This document shows, in pieces, positions 35,926 to 46,935 of a stretch of DNA of 64,000 nt; within the stretch, counting starts at the first letter, position 1, and every line of letters starts with the position of its first letter. This DNA is from Welwitschia mirabilis. Taxonomy: Eukaryota > Gnetophyta > Gnetopsida > Welwitschiales. Both the position numbers and the translations under genes were made by a program. The DNA is taken from contig JBOZIK010000001.1 of NCBI GenBank assembly GCA_051453625.1, positions 236,350,636 to 236,414,635 on the forward strand, given 5' to 3'. The notes beneath the pieces are model-generated. The model ran no database searches. It saw only the letters and a list, made by a program, of their open reading frames with translations, and was not told where the DNA came from.

Positions 35926-37409
35926 TAGGATATGAGTGCACTTGTATTGTTTAAGAAGAAGTTATGTTTGTTTTTACTTATCGTCTTAAGGATAGATTAA
36001 CTTGAGGTCTTCGATTTTGATAAATATAAATGAAAATATGAAATCTACTCTCATATTATCCTCATTTTTTCTTAAGCATTTTATGGGGATAAAAGATTTT
36101 TTAGTTAGGCTAATAAACTAAGGACCTCTATTGTGTGCATGAAAAAATGATGAATATAAGAATAAGAATTAAAAAATAATAATATCTTTTTTCCAAAAAT
36201 ACATATTATCTTATTAGGTTTAATTAATTGTATTAAGGTTATAGATACCCAATAGTGATGTAGTTATAACAATTCACTTATGGCATCACCAACTATATTA
36301 AGGCTATATATGCTTACCAATAATGCAACATTGATTTCTTCAAAAAACAACATGCTTAACTCTATTAGAATAAAATGCCATAATACTAGATGCTTAGTAA
36401 AGATTAAAATTCTTGAAAAATAGGTAGGTATAATCATGGAAAGGCAAATTTTGAAAAGAAAAGGGAGAAATTAAAGATTTTCTTATGTTATGCTTTTCTT
36501 AACATTCATACCTGAAATTGGATTCTCAATTTTTAACTATTTATGATTTTATTTAATGAACACTGTACTTGCATGGCATTTTGATCTATTAAATAAAAAA
36601 CAAAAATTACAAAAATTTGAATAAAGAAGCCATTAATCTTAGAATTATTTCTTTTGTATTCGTAGGATTTATGATTTAATTTATTTTCTATTATACCCTA
36701 TATTTTTTACATGTAACATTCACTTTTTAACTTAAGTGCCAAAATGCAACATCTTTAACATATACCACCAAGACTATGTATTAATTAAAAATTATCATAA
36801 CAAAAATAAAATATTAAGCTTTGATATTAAAATTATGATCATCTAAAGATTGAGTTCTATAAGAAAGGAACATTTCAAAATAGAAAATATTATAGGATAA
36901 ATAAACTTATTAAATTAAAGCTTTAAGTGAAACTAAAACTATGTGTTTTTCACAATTAAGATAAAAAACTACAAGTTTAAGAAAAAGATTAAATTGATAT
37001 CTCAAAGTTACAATGCTTTCAAATCTATTACAAATAAAAGACTGTCATTTTTTAGACATAAAACGTCAACCATAAGATATAACAAGATCACAAATTATAT
37101 TAGGAATTAAATCACTCCAATTAATGTTTTTCAAATATAAGCTAGATAATAAATATTTCATTTTCACATGCCCTCCTTAGGAAGACAAATTAACTTTTAT
37201 TGTGATCCATTTTAACACCTATTTAATATAAAACAATATGAAGTGAGAACGATGAATCATTATAGTCATCAATATGGCCCAAAAAAGGTAAAGGTAAAAA
37301 TATGAAGAATCTCAAGACATAAGTTAGATTAAGACAAGAAAAAGATAATGTCTCCAAATTTTTAAGTGATGGATTTATGTAAATTAAATGAGAATAATAT
37401 ATTTTTCTT

Positions 37410-37675
37410 TCACTACCTTACTTGGCAATCTATGAATTTGTTTTTCTTTTTTTTTCCTATCTTACTTGATAATATATGGATTTATTAATCCCACTACCTC
37501 ACTTGGTGGTCTATGAATTTCTCATATTCCACTACCTCACTCAATGATTTGTGGATTTATCAATTCCACCACCTCACTTAGTGATCTATGAATTTAGCAA
37601 TTTCACTCCTTCACTTGGTGATCTATGGATTTCTCATATTTCACTACCTCACTTGATGAGCTATGGAATTTTAAT
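37410..37675 (+). repeat. 37-38-bp minisatellite, seven copies
   Basis: Tandem copies start near 37410, 37453, 37491, 37529, 37566, 37603 and 37641, so the period is 37-38. The core is CACTACCTCACTTGGTGATC followed by a TATGGATTT-type half. The first two copies are more diverged than the middle ones. It is non-coding, since the period is not a multiple of three. Confidence 0.9.
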
Positions 37676-38433
37676 TTTCATAAAGATTTAAAGTATTAGA
37701 AGATATCATAAAAAAAGATAATATTCCTAATCATAGGTTATTATTCCTAAAATTAAGGACTCCACATGTTTTCTAATAAGGCATAATTTTTCTACTTCAT
37801 CAGAAATGAAGTCATGTAAGAATAAAGTTTAAAAATTCCATCATATAGATTTTTCAACCTCATAAAAATAAGCAACATACTTTATCATTTTATAATAATT
37901 TCAAGAAAATAATATATTTAAGAAATAAGAACTACTTTACATCATGAAGAAATGTAAGAACATAGAACCATATAATAAATCAATAGAAACTTAAGACCAT
38001 ACAAAAAATAAAAAGAAATATAATACCATGTCCATGATTTAAGTAAAGTTTTCTAAGCTTTCAAGATTACTACATCCAAGCTCCAGAGACTGTAAAATTC
38101 CAAATAATACCAAGTTTCCAAAGCTCCAAGATAAAAAGTGTCTAATATTTCAACACTAGAGGATCTTCAAAAGAATAAGACTAAGAAGAAAAGATATCAT
38201 ATTTTTAATGAAAATAAGAAATTCAAATGATATTGGAAATTTTAAAGGATACATACAAGCCATTATGATTCTTTAAAAAATGGTTATGATCCCCTAATCC
38301 TTAATCACTACTTTGTCTGTCCATTGGTACATTTAATATTTTATCATAATAATTTTAAATGCTTATCAAGCGAAAAATTAATTTGCTAATAAATAAATAA
38401 TAGCCATAAAAAAGATGCCTCCATCATCAATGC

Positions 38434-38649
38434 ATGAGTTACATAATCCAACAAGTTATTGGCATTTTCCGAAATAAGTATAAAGAAGATAAATTTCAAT
38501 CACATGACATCTTTTTATTTGTAAAAAGACAAAGAATCATTGACATTTACTCCAATAATCCTTCAAAAGAAAAATCCCAAAAATCTGAAAACATGTCACT
38601 ACTTACAATTATTATGAAAAATAATCAAGATAAGACATTTAGTAAGTAA
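38434..38649 (+). other. 71-codon ORF in tandem unit, probably chance
   Basis: Rich in Lys, Asn and Ser. The matching part of copy 2 (41606-41820) has stops and frameshifts in this frame, so it is not conserved as a coding sequence. Confidence 0.4.
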
Positions 38650-38866
38650 TTTCAACAAAAATATCAAGATAATATTTTTACCGCATATAATTATTTACCA
38701 TAATGGATTGTAATGTTTTTTTACCATTTTAAGGTCATTTCATTATAAATAGGAACATATAAATATTATGCCAGAATTAGTAATGATAACAAGAAATAAT
38801 TTGGCAAAAGGTGGAGTTTATTATTGAAAGCAATCGATTACATTCCTCATCATTAGCAAATAGCCT

Positions 38867-38966
38867 NNNNNNNNNNNNNNNNNNNNNNNNNNNNNNNNNN
38901 NNNNNNNNNNNNNNNNNNNNNNNNNNNNNNNNNNNNNNNNNNNNNNNNNNNNNNNNNNNNNNNNNN
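38867..38966. other. Assembly gap (100 N) between tandem units
   Basis: Unit 1 ends before it, and unit 2 begins a few bases inside its shared start after it. Confidence 0.99.
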
Positions 38967-40454
38967 ATATAAGTGAGCTTGTATCATTCAAGAGGAAGTT
39001 ACCTTTGTTTTAAGTTATCTTCTTAAGATTACATTTAGTTAAGGTCTCTAATTTTGAATAATATGGATGGAAATATGGAACCTACTCTCACATTATTTTC
39101 TCAAGAATTTTATGGGGATAAAATAATTTTTAATTAGGCTAATGTACTAATGGCCTCTTCTATGTGCATTAAAAAATGATGAATGTGAGAAGTAGAATAA
39201 AAATAATAATAATATCTTCTCTCTAAAAATACATATTATCTTATTCGGTTTAGTTAATTGCATTAAAGCTATAGATACTCAATGGTAATGTAGCTATAAC
39301 AATTAACTTATGGCATTACCAACTATATTAGAGCTATATATTGTCACTAATAATGCAACATTGATTTCTTCAGAAAATAACATGCTTAAATTTATTAGAA
39401 TAAAGTGTCATAATACTAGATTATTAGTAAATATCAAAATCCTTAAAAAAGAGATACGTATAATCATGGAAAGTTAAAATTAGAAAAGAAAAGAGGAAAA
39501 TAGAAGATTTTCTTGTGTTATGCTTTCCTTAACATTCATACTTGAAATTGGCTTACCAATTCTTGAATTTCTATGAGTTTACTTAATGAATATCTTATTT
39601 ACATAGCATTTTGATTTATTAAATAAAAAATAAAATTTGAAAAAAGTTTAATAAAGAAGCCATTAACCTTGGAATCCTTTCTTGTGTATTCATAAGGTTT
39701 ATGGTTTAATTTGATTTCTATTATATCCTACATTTTTACATGTAACAATTACTTTTTAAATTAAAAACTTTAAATGTTACTTAGATGTCAAAATGTAACA
39801 TCTTCAACATATACCACAAATACTATGCATTAATTAAAAATTATCATAACAAAAATAAAATGTCAATCTTTGATATTAAACTGATAGTTAATTAAAGATT
39901 AAGTTATATAGGAAAGGAACATTTTAAAACAAAAAACATTACATAATAAGTAAACTTATTAAATTAAATATTTTAGTGAAGCTACAATTAAGAGTCTTTT
40001 TCAATTAGAATCAAAACTACAAGTTTAAGAAATAGATCAAATTGATATCTCAAAGATATAATGCTTACAAGTCTGTTATAGATAAAAGACTATTAATTTT
40101 TAGAAAACAAAGGTCAATCATAGGATATAACAAGATCACAAATTACATTATAAAATAAATCACTCTAATTAACATTTTTCAAGCATAAGATAGATAATAT
40201 ATATTTCATTTTCACATGCAAAATAATCTTTTATTATGCTCCATTTTAATACCTATTTAACATAAAATAATATGTAGTAAGAACAGTGAATCATTGCAGT
40301 CATCAGAATGGCCTAAGTAAGGCAATGATAAAGGTACAGAGAACCGTAATATATAAGATAGATTAAGATGAGGCAAGAAGAAGAACTCCAAATAATCAAG
40401 CATTATATTTCCCTAGGAATAAAAATGAGATTAACCAATTTTATCATATAATTT

Positions 40455-40740
40455 ACCACTATCTTGTTCAATGATTTGTGATTTTTATTTGTTCGCTACC
40501 TCATTCAACAATCTATGAATCATCATTACCATTGTGTCATTTGGTAATATGTGATTTTATTTTTATTTATTTCAATGTATTATTTGGTAAAATATGGATT
40601 ATCATTCCCACTATCTTATTTGGTAATCTATGGTGTTATCTTTCCATTACCTTATTTAGTGATTTATGAATTATTAATTCCATTAATTCATTTAATGATC
40701 TATGGATTTCTATATTCTACTGCCTCATTCTGTAATCCAG
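40455..40740 (+). repeat. Minisatellite of unit 2
   Basis: Imperfect copies of the CTACCTCATT-GGTAATCTATG word, six to seven in number. Overlapping ORFs at 40478-40751 are translations of these repeats and not genes. Confidence 0.8.
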
Positions 40741-42259
40741 AAAAACTCTAATTTCTATAATAATATTTATAGTTTTAAAGATATTTCAAGAAAGGAGAAG
40801 ATTTACTTTTACAAGTTTACTTTTCAGGATTTAAGAATTTTTATAAGAAATAAGATTCATGTAAGAATAAGCTTTGATCATATAGAAGATACTCACAAAA
40901 AGATTTTAAACAATATACATAAAAAATACATTTAAGAATTTTATAAGAATTCCAAGAAACCATAAAAGTTTAATTGAGAAAATAAGAATTTCTTTAGATC
41001 GTGAAGGGATTTAAGAATATGGGATCATACAAATGATAATGGAATCATACTTTAAAATAAAAGTAACAATAGAATCATATAAAAGAAATTAAAAAAACCA
41101 TAAAAATCATATGAGATATATAAGAAATCTAGATTGTATAATATTTAATATATAGGACCATATAGAAAATAAATATAATATCCTAGGAACATACCCATGA
41201 TTCAACATGAACCTTTTCAAGCTTTTAAGAGTGCTATGTCCAAGCTTCAAAGACTCTAAGATTTTGAATACTTAAAAGTTTTAAAATCCCCAAGGTAGAA
41301 CACCTCCAATATTTTAAAACTATAGGATCTTCAAAAGAATTAGGACTAATGATAAAAGAAATCCTATTTATAATAAAATGAAGTAATTCAAAAGATATTG
41401 GAAGTTTTAAGAGACACATACAAGCTACTATTATTCTTTGGAAAATGATTAAGATTACTTAACTTTTAGTTATTACCTTGCTTGATCATTGGGTACATTT
41501 AATATATCATCATAATAATAGTAAATCTTCATCATTCCAAAAATTAATTTGCCAATGAATAAATGATAGCTATGAAAAACATGCCTTCATTATTAGTGCA
41601 TGAGTTACATAATCCAACCACTTCTTCAAATTTTCCAAAATAAGTATAAAGAAGATAAATCTCAAGTACATGGAATTTTTTTATTTGTAGAAAAGAAAAA
41701 TAATCATTGGTATTTACTCCAATAAGTCCTCCATAGGAAAATGACAAAATTATAAAAACATGTCACTCCTTGCCATTATTTAGATTTAAGGAAAAAAAAT
41801 CAAGATAAGACATTTAACAAGTAATTTAAACAAAAACATCAAGATAAAATTTTTACCACATATAAATATTTGTCATAGTGAATACATGTGAACCACATCC
41901 AAAGAAAATGTGACATCATAATTATAAATGTTATTTTAGCATACCTTATTAAAATAAATTACTAAAGAAGTCAACATAATACATCTTATTAGTTATAGAT
42001 GTATACAAAAAATATTTGATTTGAATTAAAATAAGGAAGTATACTAATCATGGTACATTACTTGTAATAGGTATAAAAGGAAATTAAATAAAATAATACT
42101 TATATAACCACCAATTTGGCCATTAAAAGCATATCATTAAATAAATAAGGAAGGACTACAAAAATAATATTATTAATTATAGTAACTACAAGAGAAAAAA
42201 ATGCATTTAAAATAATAATTACAGAACAACAAGTTTTCACAGGTAAAGAATTACATCTC

Positions 42260-42260
<1 letters not shown>

Positions 42261-42322
<62 letters not shown>

Positions 42323-42327
42323 TAATA
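42261..42327. repeat. (TAA)n microsatellite at contig end
   Basis: About 19 pure AAT/TAA units, then a slightly broken end, running straight into the 100-N gap. The assembly probably stopped here because of the repeat. Confidence 0.95.
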
Positions 42328-42427
42328 NNNNNNNNNNNNNNNNNNNNNNNNNNNNNNNNNNNNNNNNNNNNNNNNNNNNNNNNNNNNNNNNNNNNNNNNN
42401 NNNNNNNNNNNNNNNNNNNNNNNNNNN
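42328..42427. other. Assembly gap (100 N)
   Basis: The right flank begins inside the tandem unit at the ACATATACCA landmark and not after the microsatellite, so neighbouring contigs here need not be truly adjacent. Confidence 0.99.
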
Positions 42428-43675
42428 ACATATACCAATAATACTATGTATTAATTAAAAATTATCATAAAAAAATAAAATGTTAAGCTTTGATATTAAA
42501 ATTATGCTCATCTAAAGATTGAGTTATATAAGAAAGGAACATTTCAAAATAGAAACTATTATAGGATAAATAAACTTATTAAATTAAAGCTTTAAGTGAA
42601 ACTGCAACTATGTGTTTTTCACAATTAGGATAAAAAACTACAAGTTTAAAAAATGGATCAAATCGATATCTCAAGGATGCAATGCTTTTAAGTCTATTAT
42701 AAATAAAAGACTGTCATTTTTTAGAAACAAAAAGTCAACCATATGATATAACAAGATCACAAATTACATTAGGAAGTAAATCACTCCAATTAATATTTTT
42801 TAAACATAAGTTAAATAATATATATTTCATTTTTACATGTCCTCCTTAGGAAGATAAATCATCTTTTATTATCCTCCATTTTATTACCTGTTTAACAAAA
42901 TAGTATAGAATTAAGAGTTATGAATCATCACAGTCTCCAATATGGCCTAAGCAAAGTAAGGATAAAGGTATTTAAAAAAAAAAAAAAAACCTCAAGATAC
43001 AAGATAAATTAAGATAAAATAAGAAGAAAGACTCCAAATAATAAAGCATTATATCTTCATGAGAATAAAATGAGATTAACTAATCTTATCATATAATTTA
43101 CTAGGACCTCATTTGACAATCTTTGATTTTTATTTTTTTACTACCTCATTTGGTAATCTATGAATCATCATTAATATTGCCTTATTTGGTGATCTATTAT
43201 TTTATTTTTATTTTCTTATTGTCTCATTTAGTGATTGATTAATTATTATTTACACTACCTTATTTGGCAATTTATGGTTTTATCTTTCCTTTGCCTCATT
43301 TAGTGATCTATGGATTATTAATTCCATTTCCTCATTTCTATAACAATATTTCAGTTTTAAAAGTATCTCAAGGAAGAAAAATATTTACTTTAGAAGAATA
43401 TTTATAAGAAACATGATTTATGTACAAATAAGCTTTGATCATATAGAATATACTCATAAAATTATTCTAAACCAATATAAATAAGAAATAAATTTTAAGA
43501 ATTTATGAGAATTTTAAGAAAACATAAAGTTTTAATTAAGGAAATAAGAATTTCTTTAGATCATGAATGGATGTAAGAATATGGGATCATATAAATGATA
43601 ATGGAATAAAACTTTAAAATAAAAATAATAGTATAATCATATAAATGAAACAAAAGCCCATAAAAATCATATGAT
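42428..43675 (+). repeat. Tandem 3-kb unit, copy 3 (first contig)
   Basis: Corresponds to 36757 onward in copy 1 and 39809 onward in copy 2. The first 400 bases resemble copy 1 more, while the minisatellite part (43100-43335) resembles copy 2. It contains an A16 run at 42974-42989. Confidence 0.8.
43100..43335 (+). repeat. Minisatellite of unit 3
   Basis: Imperfect copies of the CCTCATTTGGTAATCTATG word, with the same rough period as in units 1 and 2. A further short set lies just after the next gap (43776-43880). Confidence 0.75.
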
Positions 43676-43775
43676 NNNNNNNNNNNNNNNNNNNNNNNNN
43701 NNNNNNNNNNNNNNNNNNNNNNNNNNNNNNNNNNNNNNNNNNNNNNNNNNNNNNNNNNNNNNNNNNNNNNNNNNN
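43676..43775. other. Assembly gap (100 N) with overlapping flanks
   Basis: Sequence from 43776 repeats that from about 43262 on the left side, some 410-470 bases, with few differences. Confidence 0.99.
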
Positions 43776-45173
43776 ATTTATGGTTTTATCTTTCCTTCAC
43801 CTCATTTAGTGATCTATGGATTACTCATTTGATGATCTATGGGTTTCTATATTCCACTACATCATTTGGCAATTTGTAGAACTCTCATTTCTATAGCAAT
43901 ATTTAGAGTTTTAAAGGTATCTTAAGGGAAAAAATATTTACTTTAGAAGTTTACTTTTAAAGCATCAAGAATATTTATAAGAAACATGATTTATGTATCA
44001 ATAAGCTTTGATCATATAGAAGATACTCATAAAAAGATTTTAAACCAATATAAATAAGAAAGAAATTTTAAGAATTTATGAGAATTTCAAAAAAACATAA
44101 AGTTTTAATTAAGGAAATAAGAATTTCTTTAGATCATGAATGGACGTAAGAATATGAGATCATATAAATGATAATGGAATAACACTTTAAAATAAAAATA
44201 ATAGTATAATCATATAAAAGAAACAAAAAATCCATAAAAATCATATAAGATATACAATAAATCTAGAGCATATAAGATTGTTATGCCTAAGGTTCAAAGA
44301 CTTCAAGATTCTAAATACTTAAAAGTTTTAAAAGATCCAAGGTAGAAGTCTCCAATATTTTAAGACTATAGGATCTTTAAAAGAATTAAGACTAAGAAGA
44401 AAAGAGGTCCTATTTATAAGGAGATAAAGAAATTCAAAAGATATTTATAATTTTAAGAGACACATACAAGTCACTACTGTTCTTTGAAAAATCGTTAACA
44501 TTTATCAACATTTAGTCATTATCTTACCTTACCAATGGGTACATTTAATATCTAATTATAATAATAGTAAATGTTTATCATGCCAAAAATTAATTTTCTA
44601 GTGAATAAATAATAGCTATGAAAAAGATGCCTTCATCATCAATACATGAGTTACATAATCCAATAAATTCTTAGCATTTTCCAAAATAAGTATAAAAAAG
44701 ATAATTATCAATTACATGGCATTTATATATTTGTAGAAAAGACAAAGAACCATTGGTATTTACTTCAGTAATTCCTCCATAAGAAAATGCTAAAATTCTG
44801 AAGACATGCCACTACTTACGATCATTTGAAAAAAAATTCAAGATAAGACATCTAATAAGTAATTTTAATAGAAACATTAAGATAAAATTTTTTCCACATA
44901 TAAATATTTTCCATAATGAATACATTTTAACCATTGCTAAATAAAATGTACCATCATAATTGTAGATATTACTTTACTATGCTCTATTAAAATAAATTAT
45001 TAAAATAAGTCAACATAATGCATCATATTAATTATAGTTGTATACAAAGATCTTTTACATGCATTATAAAAAGGAAGTATACTAATCATGATACATTACT
45101 TGCAATAGTTATAAAAGAAAAGAAAATAAAATAATACTTATATAAAAATAAATTTAGCTACTAAAAGAATATC
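43776..45173 (+). repeat. Tandem 3-kb unit, copy 3 (second contig)
   Basis: Begins by repeating 43262-43675 and then carries the rest of the unit. Landmarks are GGTACATTTAATAT (44538), a GAGTTACATAATCCAA block (44648) and TAATCATGATACATTACTTG (about 45083). Confidence 0.8.
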
Positions 45174-45273
45174 NNNNNNNNNNNNNNNNNNNNNNNNNNN
45201 NNNNNNNNNNNNNNNNNNNNNNNNNNNNNNNNNNNNNNNNNNNNNNNNNNNNNNNNNNNNNNNNNNNNNNNNN
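45174..45273. other. Assembly gap (100 N) with overlapping flanks
   Basis: 45274-45497 repeats 44952-45173 with only a handful of differences, so the two contig ends cover the same sequence. Confidence 0.99.
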
Positions 45274-46186
45274 ACCATCATAATTGTAGATGTTACTTTA
45301 CCATGCTCTATTAAAATAAATTATTAAAATAAGTCAACATAATGCATCTTATTAATTATAGTTGTATACAAAGATCTTTTACATGCATTTGAATAAGGAA
45401 GTATAATAATCATGACACATTACTTGCAATAGTTATAAAAGAAAAGAAAATAAAATAATACTTAAATAAAAATAAATTTAGCTACTAAAAGAATATCATT
45501 ATATAAATAATGAGAGACTACAAAAATAATATTATTAGTTATAGTAGTTACAAAAAAAGAAAGGATTTAAAATAATAATTACAAGACAACAAGTTTTTAC
45601 AAGTAAAGAATTAAAACTAAGAAAATAAAGATATATTAATAAATAAATACTAAATAAATAATTTATCAATGAAATTATCCTAGGAGGTCATACTAGACTT
45701 AGTTTTTATTTAATTATTTAGGCTAAATCCTTGGACCTTTCAAAATTTGGATTTCATATTATCCTAATCAAAAAAATCTTATCCTCATAAAATGCTTAAA
45801 GATAAAGATAAAAAGTATTTTATATCTTTTTAAATTATATTTTTTAAATTTTGAGACCTTAAGTGATACTAACATTTAACTCAAAAATAAGTAAAACCTT
45901 TTCTTACAAATTACAAGTAAACTTAAATTCTATCTATCTTATACTAATAAGGTAATTATTTATTAACATTTTATTCAAGGGCCATCAATTAGGGTTATCT
46001 AGTCTTAAGAATTCATAATGAATGGGAGAGAAGAATTATTGGTAAGTTTTATTAGGTAATGCCAAAGTGAAAGGGGTGGATTATGAGGTTTAAGATGATG
46101 ATGGTTTTTTTATGCTAAAGTCAACATTTGGGATTTTCTAGATTAAATAGCTAAGGGCTGTGATTGTATAAGTGGTAGTTCTTGGA
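45274..46186 (+). repeat. Tandem unit end and flank, copy a
   Basis: The first 220 bases repeat the previous contig. To about 45620 it matches the end of unit 2 (42000-42240). From 45675 it matches 46400-46935. No coding seen. Confidence 0.75.
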
Positions 46187-46286
46187 NNNNNNNNNNNNNN
46201 NNNNNNNNNNNNNNNNNNNNNNNNNNNNNNNNNNNNNNNNNNNNNNNNNNNNNNNNNNNNNNNNNNNNNNNNNNNNNNNNNNNNNN
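46187..46286. other. Assembly gap (100 N)
   Basis: The right side starts in a microsatellite that matches the kind found at 42261-42327. Confidence 0.99.

Positions 46287-46357
<71 letters not shown>
46287..46357. repeat. (AAT)11(TTA)12 palindromic microsatellite
   Basis: AAT units up to 46320 are followed directly by TTA units to 46357, so the two halves are reverse complements and can form a hairpin. It starts at the gap edge. ORFs read through it as Asn and Ile runs and are not genes. Confidence 0.95.
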
Positions 46358-46358
<1 letters not shown>

Positions 46359-46399
46359 ATATTAATAAATAAAAATAATTTAGCAATTAAATCAGCTTA

Positions 46400-46935
46400 T
46401 TAGATCCTACTAGAAACCAATTATTTTTATTTAGTTTTTATTTAATTATTTGGAATAAATCCTTAAACCTTCAAAATTTTGAATGTAACATTATCCTAAT
46501 CAAGAAAAATCTTATCCTTATAAAATGCTTGAAAATAAAAAAAATAATATAAAAGTAGTTTCTACTTTTTTCAATTATATTATCCAACTTTGAGACCTTA
46601 AGTGAAGGTAAACTTAATAAGTTAAAAATAAGTAAGATCTCTTTTTAAAAAATACAAGTAAACTTAGATTCTACCTATATTATATTAACAAGATAACCAT
46701 TTATTAACAATTTTATTCATTAAGGGCCATTAACAAGAGTCATCTAGTCTTAATAATTTATAGATAAATGGGAGGAAAGAATGGTTGGTATGTTTTATTA
46801 GGTGATGCCAAAGTGGAAGGGGCCGATCATGAGGTTTAAGGTGATGGTGGTTTTTTATGTTAAGGAAGATATTGGGATTTCCTAGATGAAATAGTTTAGG
46901 GCTATGATTGTACAAGTGGTAGCACTTAGATGGTT
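46400..46935 (+). repeat. Tandem unit flank, copy b
   Basis: Colinear with 45675-46186 over about 520 bases at close to 90 percent identity by eye (shared words TATTTAATTATTT, TTATCCTAATCAA, GGTGATGCCAAAGTGGAAG). A 76-codon minus-strand ORF (46730-46960) falls in it; the other copy is the place to test whether it is conserved. Confidence 0.75.

Larger units (their letters stand above)
35926..38866 (+). repeat. Tandem 3-kb unit, copy 1
   Basis: First copy of a unit that recurs at 38967 and again (partly) from 42428. Shared landmarks in order are a GAAGTTA-TTTGTTTT start, ACATATACCA...ACTATG (36757), a CTCCTTAGGAAGA segment, a 37-38-bp minisatellite, GTACATTTAATAT (38327) and a GAGTTACATAATCCAAC block. 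No coding is recognised. After about 38707 it diverges from copy 2. Confidence 0.8.
38967..42327 (+). repeat. Tandem 3-kb unit, copy 2
   Basis: Colinear with copy 1 from its first bases, at roughly 80-85 percent identity by eye (landmark ACATATACCA at 39809). It continues about 400 bases further than copy 1 and ends in a TAA microsatellite that runs into the gap. Its minisatellite (about 40455-40740) is longer and more diverged than that of copy 1. Confidence 0.8.

Noticed and set aside
37410-37675. Possible CRISPR-like array
   Set aside because: Copies are adjacent with a period of 37-38 and no unique spacers, and the sequence is plant nuclear DNA. It is a minisatellite.
40478-40935. Three overlapping plus-strand ORFs of 63-77 codons
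   Set aside because: The first two translate minisatellite repeats with a period not divisible by three, and the third follows in AT-rich DNA. None is kept in units 1 or 3.
35926-42327. Tandem units as organelle or rDNA repeats
   Set aside because: No rRNA, tRNA or organelle gene motif is present, and the composition and microsatellites fit nuclear repeats.
42237-46403. ORFs with long Ile or Asn runs at 42237-42431 and 46182-46403
   Set aside because: They are readings of AAT/TAA microsatellites and N runs.
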